Of a stretch of 7,806 bases of DNA, positions 1-7,287 are shown piece after piece. The stretch covers positions 1 to 7,806 of the forward strand of contig CAYVZZ010000110.1 of assembly GCA_964456185.1 (NCBI GenBank). Reading direction: 5' to 3'. The translations under genes and the position numbers were made by a program. The stretch comes from CAYVZZ01 sp964456185 (GTDB taxonomy: Bacteria; Pseudomonadota; Gammaproteobacteria; Pseudomonadales; Alcanivoracaceae). The notes under the pieces are model-generated. The model made no database searches. It worked only from the letters and a program-made list of their open reading frames with translations, and had not been told where the DNA came from. Positions within the stretch are counted from its first letter, which is position 1; each line of letters starts with the position of its first letter.

Positions 1-941
1 GTTAGTACGTATCTGTCCATGTCGCGCAACTCGCCATCGAGCTCGCGCGATAACCATTGCGCGGTATTGAGCAAGCGATCCAAGGCGCGCAGCGGCTCGT
101 CAGGCCCAGGCAATTTAATGAAGAAGGAAATCGCCCGAAAACGCTCTTCGCTAATCTTGTCGATGTTGAAATAGCCTGGCTCTTGCCCATTGGCCAATGA
201 AAACAGTACCTTGCCTTTTTCCTGCAGGTGGAAAATATTCATGTCACCGTAACGTAGCCCCTGCTGCAACAAACCTTGCAACAAGGATTCGCCATCGACA
301 CCCTGTGGGAAAAACAAGTGTACTAACACCAGTTCCAGGAAGCTGTCTGATGCATTGCTTTGGTTGCTTTGTTTATCTTTTTGATCGGTGTCATGCCCAC
401 TTGCGTTGGATTTTGCTGCTGGCTGCTTTGGTGCTGGCGCAGGTTCCGGTTTAGATACAGGTTCTGGTTTTGGCTCTGGTCTGGGTTCTGGTTTGAGCGC
501 AGCAGGCTCTTCCGCTTTAATCGGCTCGGCCTTCACGGGTTCTTCTTTAACCGGCTCAGCTTTTACTGGCTCGGAGTTTACCGGCTCAGTTTTTTCCTCA
601 ACAACCGGCTCCGCCGCTTGGGTTTTCGGTTCTGCACCTTGCTGCGCGGCGGTTTGGTCTGCAGGTGCTTCATCTGCTTCCGGCTCGCCGGTTTCCATAA
701 CCAAGGGCGGCTCCATGGCGTCCAGCGACATCTGCTCGGGTTCTTTTTCTTTACGCGACACCACCCTTGCCCCGCCATTAGGCAGTTCCGATTGGGACAC
801 ATCCTCAGGAATATCTTTAAAACGCGGGTCGATCTTAATACGAATGCTGCTGCGGTCGAGCCACATACGTCTCACGGCATCAGCCACCACCAACACGATG
901 GCAATAACCAATAGCCCCAATAATGCATCGGTAAATGTCAT
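1..941 (-). CDS. zipA: Cell division protein ZipA (C-terminus cut by window edge)
   Basis: ZipA is a bitopic inner-membrane protein that binds the C-terminal tail of FtsZ and anchors the Z ring. The 313 visible codons show the family's full layout. A short periplasmic N-terminus leads into one membrane segment (about residues 6-23), then a basic stretch (RRMWLDR). A long acidic and proline-rich linker follows (about 45-198), with EPVK and PEP repeats at 111-171. The globular FtsZ-binding domain starts near 199 and contains GDMNIFH and LFSLANG, both hallmarks of the domain. Reading stops at the window edge in the last helix, probably about 20 residues short of the end. The ATG at 941-939 has an AGAG ribosome site seven to eight bases upstream and lies 16 bases after the smc stop, so the two are probably one operon. 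I translated this frame by hand and found no stops. Identification is confident; the real C-terminus is unseen. Confidence 0.95.
   Translation of the reverse strand, partial: MTFTDALLGLLVIAIVLVVADAVRRMWLDRSSIRIKIDPRFKDIPEDVSQSELPNGGARVVSRKEKEPEQMSLDAMEPPLVMETGEPEADEAPADQTAAQQGAEPKTQAAEPVVEEKTEPVNSEPVKAEPVKEEPVKAEPIKAEEPAALKPEPRPEPKPEPVSKPEPAPAPKQPAAKSNASGHDTDQKDKQSNQSNASDSFLELVLVHLFFPQGVDGESLLQGLLQQGLRYGDMNIFHLQEKGKVLFSLANGQEPGYFNIDKISEERFRAISFFIKLPGPDEPLRALDRLLNTAQWLSRELDGELRDMDRYVL
429..611 (-). repeat. Imperfect short tandem repeats encoding the ZipA linker
   Basis: Within zipA, two adjacent low-complexity arrays encode residues 111-171. The first (about 516-587) is a set of degenerate 15-base units reading EPVNS, EPVKA, EPVKE, EPVKA, EPIKA. 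The second (about 429-494) is built from PEP-type units such as KPEPRPEP and KPEPVSKPEP. Codons vary between copies (GAG/GAA, CCG/CCA/CCC), so the protein pattern is better kept than the DNA pattern. ZipA linkers are known to be long, flexible and variable. This array is likely one of those and may change length between strains. Confidence 0.85.
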
Positions 942-957
942 ATCATTATCTCTTTAT

Positions 958-3900
958 TCAAGCTCCGGCCATTTCGGCCGCTTCTTCTACGTTGACGGCA
1001 ACCAGACGTGATACGCCGGCTTCGTGCATGGTCACACCCATCAAGGTATCGGCCATTTCCATGGCCACTTTGTTATGTGTAATGTAAATAAACTGCACTA
1101 ACGGCGACATTTCGCGCACCAAGTTACAGAAGCGCCCCACGTTGGCATCGTCCAAGGGTGCGTCCACCTCGTCGAGAATACAGAAAGGCGCCGGATTTAA
1201 CCGAAAAATGGAGAAAATCAGCGACAAGGCAACCATGGATTTCTCACCGCCGGACAGCAAATGAATGGTGCTGTTTTGCTTGCCTGGCGGGCGCGCCATA
1301 ATCGCCACCCCGGTATCCAACAGGTCATCGCCGGTTAGCTCCAAATAGGCATGGCCGCCACCAAAGACTTTCGGGAATAAGTCCTGAAAGCCCTTGTTGA
1401 TACGCTCGAAATATTCTTTAAAGCGCGTACGGGTTTCGCGGTCAATCTTGTTGATAGCATTTTCCAAGGTGCCCAAAGCGTCTTCTAAATCATCATTTTG
1501 GCGATCCAGATAGGATTTACGCTCCGACTCCTGTTCATATTCTTCGATGGCCGCCAAGTTAATCTGCCCCAGGCGGCTAATTTGTTGCGCCAAACGAGTT
1601 ACCGTTTGCTGCCACTCACTTTCGACCGCTTCCGGCGGCAAAATATCCATCAATGCGGGCAAATGATAACCCGACTCTTGCAGTTGCTCTTCCAAGGTCT
1701 GCGAACGCACCTTGATTTCCTGCTGGCCCAAACGCTGTTCTTGCAGCTTATCGCGCAACTGCTGCATTTTCTGTTCAAACTGCGCCCGTTGGGTTTCCAG
1801 CTCGCGCATTTGTTGTTCGTGTTTCTCCAACTCTTGGCGCACCGCCATCATGGTCTTTTCGGCTTCCAGGCGTTCTTCCAGGCGGATTTCCAGCTCCTCG
1901 CCCGGGTTTTCGTCCTGCTGCCCACCATGTGCTGCCATTTGCTCATCGAGCAAGGCTTTACGCTCTTGCAGGCCTTGTAACTGCTGTTCTTGACGCACCA
2001 AAGAATCCACTAAGGATTCCGACTGGGTGCGAATGGCGCGCTCTTCCATGGCCAGTTGATGGGTACGGTCGCGTAATTCACGCGTATTTTGACGATGACT
2101 TTCCACCGTGGCACGCAGTTCATCACGCTGGGTAGCCAGCTGCTCGTGCTCTTCTTGGTCTTTCTCCATGACATCAAGCGCGCCACTCAATGCATTACGC
2201 GCCTCACCGAGTTGTTCTTCCTCATGGGCGCGCAGGCGTTGCGATTCTTGTAACTCTTCGGCTAGGCGTTCGCGGCGCATACTGACCTGTTCAAGCCGCA
2301 CCGAACGGGCACTCTTGCGCGCATTCAGCTCACCCAACTCGTGATTTACACGGCGACTTTGTGCTTGTTGGTCTTCCTTTTCCAGCTCCAACTCGCTAGC
2401 GCGTTCGCGCCCTTCCGCTAAAGCCTCACGAATGCTTTCCAGTGATTCCTCATCGCTTGCGATGGCCACTTCCAAGGTTTCCAACTCGCGCTGGCGCGCC
2501 AATAAACCCGCTTCCTCCTGGGCGCGATTAAGCTGCATCCAATCACGTCCCAACCAGACGCCATCACGCGTGACAACCGACTCACCCACCGCCAAATCGG
2601 CACGTTTGGCTTTGGCGTCATCCAGACTATCAACGCAATAAACCGCCTGTAACAAGGACGGGATATGCTGGCCCTCCACTTGAGCGGATAAGCGCCCATC
2701 CGCTGCCTGACCTTGAAAGCCATCAAACAGATTGACGCTACCGTGATCGAGGTCACCCAGCCACTCTTCCAGAGAGGACAAATCATCCACACATACACCA
2801 TGCAAAGCACTGCCCAGTACGGCTTCCACGGCGGTTTCCCAACCGGCTTTAACTTTTAACTGATCAGCCAAACGCGGCTTGTCATTTAACTGATGATGCT
2901 CCAGCCATTCGCTGACTGAGCCATCGTCACCCATGGCCGCTTTTTGAAGCGCGTCCAGTGACATTTGCCGTGCTTTCTTTTGTTGCAACTGATCGCGCAA
3001 GGTTTCTTGCTGTTCGCTAAGCTCGCGGTTTTGCTCTCGCTGCTGGGTCAGCTGGGTTTGGCTCGCCTCAACCTGCTCCTCCGCTGCTTCCAAGCGCTCT
3101 TCACAAGCGGCAATATCTTCTTCCAGCTGATCCATTTCCTGAGTCAGCGGATCGGTATCGAGCGTTTCGGCTTCTTTTTGCAGTCGACCAATCCGGTCTT
3201 GCAGCCGCTCGATGGAGGTCTCCAAATGACGGATACGCGATTGCTCCACCTCGGCCTGACGACGTGCCTCGCCGGAACGGTTAGAAAACTCGTCCCAACG
3301 CGACTGCCATTCCTGCTGGGTTTCTTCTGCCTGTTGCAGTTGCTCCCCGGCCACCAGCTCTTGTTCGCGTGCCATTTCGAGATCGGGCGTTAATTGATTA
3401 AGCTGTTCATCCAATTGCGCCTTGCGCAACTTGTCACCCTCGACCTGCTCTTTCACTTCCGTCAGGCTTTCATTGGTTTGCTGCAAGGATTCATACAGCT
3501 CTTGGTGACGCTCGCGCTGATGGCGAATGCTTTGTTCCAAACGCGCCACATCGGCACCCAAGGCGTAATATTCCTGCTGTGCTTTATTAAACCGCTCTTG
3601 CACGTCTTGCTGCGCTTCGCGTCCTTTTTCCAGCCCCGCTTCCACGTGGCGCTGGTCGGCCAAGTGGCTTTCTTGCTCCACTTCCAGCTTGGTGAGCTGT
3701 TGTTTAATGGTTTCAGCCCGCTGCGACAGCCCACGCCAGCGCAAGGCAGCTAACTCGGCCTGCTTTTGGCGTTCTTCTGTTTTGAGCTCTTTGTATTTTG
3801 TCGCGGCTTTTGCTTGACGTGCCAGGCGTTCTAGCTGTCGTTCCAACTCATCGCGAATATCGGTTAGACGCTCCAAATTTTCCCGCGTGCGGCGAATACG

Positions 3901-4446
3901 GTTTTCCGTTTCACGGCGACGCTCTTTGTACTTGGAAATACCGGCGGCTTCTTCGATAAACGCGCGTAATTCTTCCGGCTTGGCTTCAATCAGCCGCGAA
4001 ATAGTGCCCTGCTCAATAATGCTGTAAGAGCGTGGGCCGAGGCCGGTGCCCAAAAAGATATCGATAATATCTTTACGACGGCATTTGGTGCCGTTAAGGA
4101 AATACGCCGATTGCGATTCACGGTTAACCTGACGGCGCACCGAAATTTCATTGAAGCTGGCGTATTCCCCACTGATTTTGGCGTCGGAGTTGTCGAAAAT
4201 CAGCTCGATAGATGCCAGCGACACCGGCTTGCGCGCCGACGAGCCGTTAAAAATTACGTCCGTCATAGACTGGCCGCGCAAACTCTTTGCGGACGATTCG
4301 CCCATTACCCAACGGATGGCGTCGATAATATTCGACTTGCCACAGCCGTTTGGCCCCACGATTGCAGTCATGTCATGGGGAAAAGAGGCCGTGGTCGGGT
4401 CGACAAACGACTTAAACCCGGCAAGTTTGATACTTTTCAGACGCAT
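958..4446 (-). CDS. smc: Chromosome segregation protein Smc
   Basis: Smc is the ATPase of the bacterial condensin, which extrudes DNA loops and helps separate sister chromosomes together with ScpA and ScpB. The 1162 residues are a normal full length. The N-terminal head has the Walker A motif GPNGCGKS at 31-38 and the Q-loop glutamine at about 146 (SIIEQG). A long coiled coil (about 170-495) leads to a compact hinge (about 495-645) and a returning coiled coil. The C-terminal head carries the signature LSGGE (1064-1068), Walker B FCILDE (1088-1093), a D-loop (APLDDAN) and the H-loop histidine at about 1124 (ITHNK). All ATPase motifs are intact. The ATG at 4446 begins the typical MRLKSIKLAGFKSF and has GAGG six bases upstream, so the start is secure. 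zipA follows after 16 bases. The hinge looks like the shorter gammaproteobacterial type. Confidence 0.98.
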   Translation of the reverse strand: MRLKSIKLAGFKSFVDPTTASFPHDMTAIVGPNGCGKSNIIDAIRWVMGESSAKSLRGQSMTDVIFNGSSARKPVSLASIELIFDNSDAKISGEYASFNEISVRRQVNRESQSAYFLNGTKCRRKDIIDIFLGTGLGPRSYSIIEQGTISRLIEAKPEELRAFIEEAAGISKYKERRRETENRIRRTRENLERLTDIRDELERQLERLARQAKAATKYKELKTEERQKQAELAALRWRGLSQRAETIKQQLTKLEVEQESHLADQRHVEAGLEKGREAQQDVQERFNKAQQEYYALGADVARLEQSIRHQRERHQELYESLQQTNESLTEVKEQVEGDKLRKAQLDEQLNQLTPDLEMAREQELVAGEQLQQAEETQQEWQSRWDEFSNRSGEARRQAEVEQSRIRHLETSIERLQDRIGRLQKEAETLDTDPLTQEMDQLEEDIAACEERLEAAEEQVEASQTQLTQQREQNRELSEQQETLRDQLQQKKARQMSLDALQKAAMGDDGSVSEWLEHHQLNDKPRLADQLKVKAGWETAVEAVLGSALHGVCVDDLSSLEEWLGDLDHGSVNLFDGFQGQAADGRLSAQVEGQHIPSLLQAVYCVDSLDDAKAKRADLAVGESVVTRDGVWLGRDWMQLNRAQEEAGLLARQRELETLEVAIASDEESLESIREALAEGRERASELELEKEDQQAQSRRVNHELGELNARKSARSVRLEQVSMRRERLAEELQESQRLRAHEEEQLGEARNALSGALDVMEKDQEEHEQLATQRDELRATVESHRQNTRELRDRTHQLAMEERAIRTQSESLVDSLVRQEQQLQGLQERKALLDEQMAAHGGQQDENPGEELEIRLEERLEAEKTMMAVRQELEKHEQQMRELETQRAQFEQKMQQLRDKLQEQRLGQQEIKVRSQTLEEQLQESGYHLPALMDILPPEAVESEWQQTVTRLAQQISRLGQINLAAIEEYEQESERKSYLDRQNDDLEDALGTLENAINKIDRETRTRFKEYFERINKGFQDLFPKVFGGGHAYLELTGDDLLDTGVAIMARPPGKQNSTIHLLSGGEKSMVALSLIFSIFRLNPAPFCILDEVDAPLDDANVGRFCNLVREMSPLVQFIYITHNKVAMEMADTLMGVTMHEAGVSRLVAVNVEEAAEMAGA

Positions 4447-4605
4447 CTGGAACCTCGTCGCCGAGCATGAAACAATGCAGCAAATGCTATATTGCGCTAG
4501 CTCGACGGCACAACGTAATTTTGAAACACGAACACGTAAAAAGGCGTCGTGAGTAACCGCGCTAGTTTACCGAATTTTACCTCAAGTCACTAACGGCACT
4601 TGTAT
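4447..4605. promoter_or_regulatory. Divergent intergenic region between smc and cysZ
   Basis: These 159 bases must hold the promoters for smc-zipA leftwards and cysZ-phosphodiesterase rightwards, because both genes start here. I see no strong consensus promoter for cysZ. Two small repeats are visible: GCGCTAG at 4494-4500 and 4559-4565, and TTTACC at 4566-4571 and 4576-4581, the latter spaced by exactly ten bases. No small open reading frame or RNA gene stands out. Confidence 0.7.
4486..4513 (-). promoter_or_regulatory. Possible smc promoter
   Basis: On the minus strand a TTGTGC box (4508-4513) is followed after 16 bases by TATAGC (4486-4491). These match the sigma70 -35 and -10 consensus at three and four positions of six. 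This would give a leader of roughly 30-35 bases before the smc ATG. The match is weak and was found by eye; position upstream of the gene is the main support. Confidence 0.3.
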
Positions 4606-5424
4606 ATGAATCAGCTTAACGATGTTACGCAGTATTTCCGTCGGGGCGTTCACATGGCGACCAGTAAGCCACTGCGCCCGTGGATATTAATTCCACTCGC
4701 CTTCAACATTGTGTTGTTCGGCGCGCTTTACTGGTACACCGGTCATGCCATTAACCAGTGGATTGAAGGCTTGCTGGGCAACTGGCACCCGGATGGGTTT
4801 TGGTCGTTTATGAACTCCCTGCTGCCCTATCTCGAAGGACTTTTGAGCGTACTGATCTGGTTGCTACTGCTAGTGCTGATGTCCAATTTCTTTACTTTGG
4901 TAGTGCAACTCATTGCCGCGCCATTTATGGGCTTTTTGGCCGAAAAGGTCAATCGCAACACCTGCTCAGTGCCACTACCAGAAGAAAGCATGGCCGCCAT
5001 GCTCAAACGCACCCTATTCCGCGAGTTACGCAAGTTTTGGTACACCGCTTGGCGTTCGGTTGCGGTGTTTATTGTGGTGGCTATCTTTTACTTTATTCCC
5101 GGTTTGAACCTGGTGGCCTCGGTTGGCTGGTTTGTGTTTTGTGGCTGGCTGCTTGCCATGCAATATGTAGATTTCGGTGCCGACTGCCGCCAAGTGTCTA
5201 TGCAAGAAATGCTCGACAGCATGAAAGAGAAACGCTGGTTGGTGTTGGGCTTTGGTTGTCTGATGCTGGTACTGACCATGTTGCCGCTAGTCAACTTGGT
5301 CATCATGCCCATCGGCGTAATTACCGGCACTCTTATTTGGAATGAGCAGCTAGACCGTAAACTGCTAGCTGCACCGCAACAGGTGACGCAACCTGCCCAG
5401 AATTCACTCGAGTCACCTTCATGA
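4606..5424 (+). CDS. cysZ: Sulfate transporter CysZ (EI24 family)
   Basis: CysZ is an inner-membrane protein that brings sulfate into the cell for cysteine synthesis. The 272-residue product matches the family in length and order of features. A hydrophobic segment at about 25-44 follows a short N-terminus with QYFRRG. Further hydrophobic stretches lie at 79-112 (ending in the conserved LIAAPFMGFLAEK), 150-187 and 211-245. Family hallmarks include YFIPG at 162-166, AMQYVDF at 184-190 and MLPLVNLVIMP at 225-235. The hydrophilic C-tail (about 246-272) is longer than in the Escherichia coli protein as I recall it. I chose the ATG at 4606; a TTG two codons earlier (4600) is also in frame, and neither has a clear ribosome site. 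The gene is divergent from smc-zipA and overlaps the next gene by four bases. No cys reductase or assimilation genes are in view, so the sulfate role rests on homology. Confidence 0.9.
   Translation: MNQLNDVTQYFRRGVHMATSKPLRPWILIPLAFNIVLFGALYWYTGHAINQWIEGLLGNWHPDGFWSFMNSLLPYLEGLLSVLIWLLLLVLMSNFFTLVVQLIAAPFMGFLAEKVNRNTCSVPLPEESMAAMLKRTLFRELRKFWYTAWRSVAVFIVVAIFYFIPGLNLVASVGWFVFCGWLLAMQYVDFGADCRQVSMQEMLDSMKEKRWLVLGFGCLMLVLTMLPLVNLVIMPIGVITGTLIWNEQLDRKLLAAPQQVTQPAQNSLESPS
5421..5424 (+). promoter_or_regulatory. ATGA stop-start overlap joining cysZ to the phosphodiesterase gene
   Basis: The cysZ stop TGA (5422-5424) lies inside the ATGA whose ATG (5421-5423) starts the next gene. There is no strong ribosome site before that ATG, only a weak GAG about eight to nine bases upstream. 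Re-initiation by ribosomes finishing cysZ is the likely way the second gene is translated. Confidence 0.75.
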
Positions 5425-6152
5425 GTGCGCCCATTATTGTGGGACACCGTGGTGCCAAGGGTGAGGCACCGGAAAATACATTGGACGGTTTTCGCCATGC
5501 GCGGCAGCTTGGCCTGACCGAAATCGAGCTGGACGTGCGTTTATCCCGTGATGAAAAATTAATTGTGCTACATGATTATTCATTGCATCGCACCACTGGT
5601 TTGAGCAAAAAATGCGGGCAACTCACCGCCAGCGAATTAAGCCAGCTTAATGCCACCCGCCCTTTTCCCGATTGGCCCACCGCCACGGGCGTACCAACAC
5701 TTGCTGCGGTGATTAAAGCCGGCGGGTACGCCATGCGCTACCAGCTTGAGGTCAAAGCCAATTCGCCACGCGATCTTGAGAAAGCCCGGCAGCAATTGGT
5801 GAGATTCATTGACGAACATCAACTCAAAGAGCGCGTTATTGTCACCAGCACCCATCTGGATATGCTTGCTGTGCTACACGCGGATCGACCGGATATTGGC
5901 TTGGGTTATGTCTGCAAACATCGCCATAAAAATCCGGTGGAACAGGTGCTGGCATTGGAAGCTCGCTGGCTCATTTTGCATACGGGGTTAATTACCCCCG
6001 ACATTGCTCAAAAGGCGCAGCGTCATAACCTATATTTATCAACTTGGACGATTAACGATTTGGCGCTTGCCGACACCCTAGTTGAACGTGGGGTGACCAG
6101 CCTAATTACCGATTACCCCAGTCGTTTTCTGGCACACTTCAAGGCAAGTTAA
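5421..6152 (+). CDS. ugpQ: Cytosolic glycerophosphodiester phosphodiesterase (UgpQ type)
   Basis: The enzyme hydrolyses glycerophosphodiesters, the deacylated head groups of phospholipids, to sn-glycerol 3-phosphate and an alcohol. The 243 residues form one GDPD TIM-barrel domain of normal length. Visible motifs are GHRG with the catalytic histidine at 9, the conserved APENT at 16-20, EIELDV with metal-binding E36 and D38, LHD with the second histidine at 51, LEVK with E110 and K112, and the C-terminal STWTIND (207-213) and TDYP (230-233). All expected active-site residues are present. There is no signal peptide, which fits the cytosolic UgpQ rather than periplasmic GlpQ. It is the second gene after cysZ and overlaps it by four bases. 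Its 3' end overlaps the convergent patatin gene by 14 bases. The symbol is by similarity; other cytosolic GDPD paralogues exist, and no ugp transporter genes are nearby. Confidence 0.9.
   Translation: MSAPIIVGHRGAKGEAPENTLDGFRHARQLGLTEIELDVRLSRDEKLIVLHDYSLHRTTGLSKKCGQLTASELSQLNATRPFPDWPTATGVPTLAAVIKAGGYAMRYQLEVKANSPRDLEKARQQLVRFIDEHQLKERVIVTSTHLDMLAVLHADRPDIGLGYVCKHRHKNPVEQVLALEARWLILHTGLITPDIAQKAQRHNLYLSTWTINDLALADTLVERGVTSLITDYPSRFLAHFKAS
6139..6152. other. 14-base tail-to-tail overlap of convergent genes
   Basis: The phosphodiesterase ends with TAA at 6150-6152 on the plus strand, and the patatin gene ends with TGA at 6141-6139 on the minus strand. Their last codons therefore share 14 bases. 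I see no hairpin followed by a T-run on either strand close by, so both transcripts probably extend into the opposite gene or end by Rho. Confidence 0.85.
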
Positions 6153-7287
6153 GAAAGCGCGCAATTTGCTGGGCCCGTGCCTTGCCATCACGATAACCCA
6201 GCTCGATTAGTGCCTGACAAAAGCCGGGATGAAATAACAAGTAGCTGATTGCCGCCGCGCCGGTGGAGTCGTCCCCGCCGGCGCTTCGCAGGAAAAACCG
6301 TAGAGTACGCGGCAACTCATTCAAATGATCAGCAGCAATTTCATCGATTGGCTGCGAGGGGTAAATCTTCAATACCTCAACCGGTCGCAAGCGTACTTTG
6401 CGTGATTGTCGTTCTTCTTCTGTCATCACAGACAAGGTGTGATTGATACGTTCCAGCCGTTCAACATCGCCTTCCAGCGTATCCACAAACACGCTATTTA
6501 GCACATGCCCCAGCACCTGTGCCATAGAGGGATACACCGGTTCGTGTGCCACCTGCTGGGCGCTGGTGTTACCCGACACACCAATCACCAAAATACGGTT
6601 TGCCCCCAAATGCACCACGGGGCTCAAAGGGGCTAGCTGGCGCAAGGCACCATCGCCATAATATTGCTTGCCTACCCGCTGGGCAGGGAACAACAATGGA
6701 ATGGCCGATGAGGCAAGCAAATGTTCCACGTCAATTTCTGTGGGGCGACCAAATCGACGCACGCGATTCCAAGATGCCACATCGCTACGCGCTTGGAAAA
6801 AGCTGACTGATTCACCATTGGCATAACAAGATGCCGTAATGCTTAATGCTTTCAGATACCCCTGTTCGATGGCCGATTTAATGCGCTGCTTTTTTAACAC
6901 CATAGTCAGCAAATCGCGCAGTGGTCGGTTGTCCAATAGTGCCGAATTGCGCGGCGTATAGCCCACCGTCATTCCGGGAATTGCCCAGCGGGTAAGCATG
7001 CGCAAGAAAGAAAATATCTCGGTGCGAAACACCTGATCGGCTGACAGATTTGACCAGACCTGCTCCAGCCCGCGCACCCCTATCCGAAATTTGTGGGCAT
7101 TGGATGCCAAGCTTGCCGCATTAATCGCACCCGCCGAGGTGCCGCTAATAATCGCAAAGGGGTTGCAACTACGCGGCGGCAATAACTCGGCAATGGCTTT
7201 GAGCACACCCACCTGATAAGCCCCACGAGCGCCACCACCCGAGAGCACCAAGCCGATTTCATCATCACTGCAATATGCGGTTTCCAT
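6139..7287 (-). CDS. Patatin-like phospholipase
   Basis: This is a serine acyl hydrolase with the patatin Ser-Asp dyad, expected to release fatty acids from phospholipids or lysophospholipids. In the 382 residues, the oxyanion-hole motif SGGGARGAY lies at 16-24. The nucleophile elbow GTSAG is at 49-53 with Ser51, the family's ASSAIPLLFPA is at 192-202, and the DGA motif with catalytic Asp212 is at 212-214. The dyad is intact. The catalytic core ends near 290. The remaining C-terminal part, including a stretch of about 330-382 with a small helical look, is not something I can name. There is no signal peptide and no clear membrane segment, so it is probably cytosolic or peripheral. The ATG at 7287 has no good ribosome site nearby; a GGGAG lies too far upstream. 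The gene follows the GAPDH terminator and appears monocistronic. The true substrate is unknown; it is not obviously RssA or CapV. Confidence 0.9.
   Translation of the reverse strand: METAYCSDDEIGLVLSGGGARGAYQVGVLKAIAELLPPRSCNPFAIISGTSAGAINAASLASNAHKFRIGVRGLEQVWSNLSADQVFRTEIFSFLRMLTRWAIPGMTVGYTPRNSALLDNRPLRDLLTMVLKKQRIKSAIEQGYLKALSITASCYANGESVSFFQARSDVASWNRVRRFGRPTEIDVEHLLASSAIPLLFPAQRVGKQYYGDGALRQLAPLSPVVHLGANRILVIGVSGNTSAQQVAHEPVYPSMAQVLGHVLNSVFVDTLEGDVERLERINHTLSVMTEEERQSRKVRLRPVEVLKIYPSQPIDEIAADHLNELPRTLRFFLRSAGGDDSTGAAAISYLLFHPGFCQALIELGYRDGKARAQQIARFLNLP

Noticed and set aside
388..1011. Long plus-strand open frame opposite zipA, coding a serine/glycine-rich protein
   Set aside because: It is the mirror of the repetitive ZipA linker: GAG/CCG-type repeats read backwards give few stops. 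It has no recognisable domain, and zipA on the other strand is secure.
1498..3753. Several plus-strand open frames of 60-160 residues opposite smc
   Set aside because: They are leucine/phenylalanine-rich mirrors of Gln/Glu/Lys-rich coiled-coil codons. No start context or domain supports them.
4494..4565. GCGCTAG direct repeat in the smc-cysZ spacer as a regulatory site
   Set aside because: Seven bases at a 65-base spacing is short, half-palindromic and easily chance; no regulator can be named.
4800..5345. A 181-residue frame overlapping cysZ in another frame
   Set aside because: The frame of cysZ carries all the family motifs; this one has no domain and a composition typical of a shadow.
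6139..7287. Patatin as a CapV-type effector of a CBASS anti-phage system
   Set aside because: No nucleotide cyclase, ubiquitin-like or HORMA/TRIP13 genes flank it. The neighbours are GAPDH and a phosphodiesterase, both complete or clearly identified.
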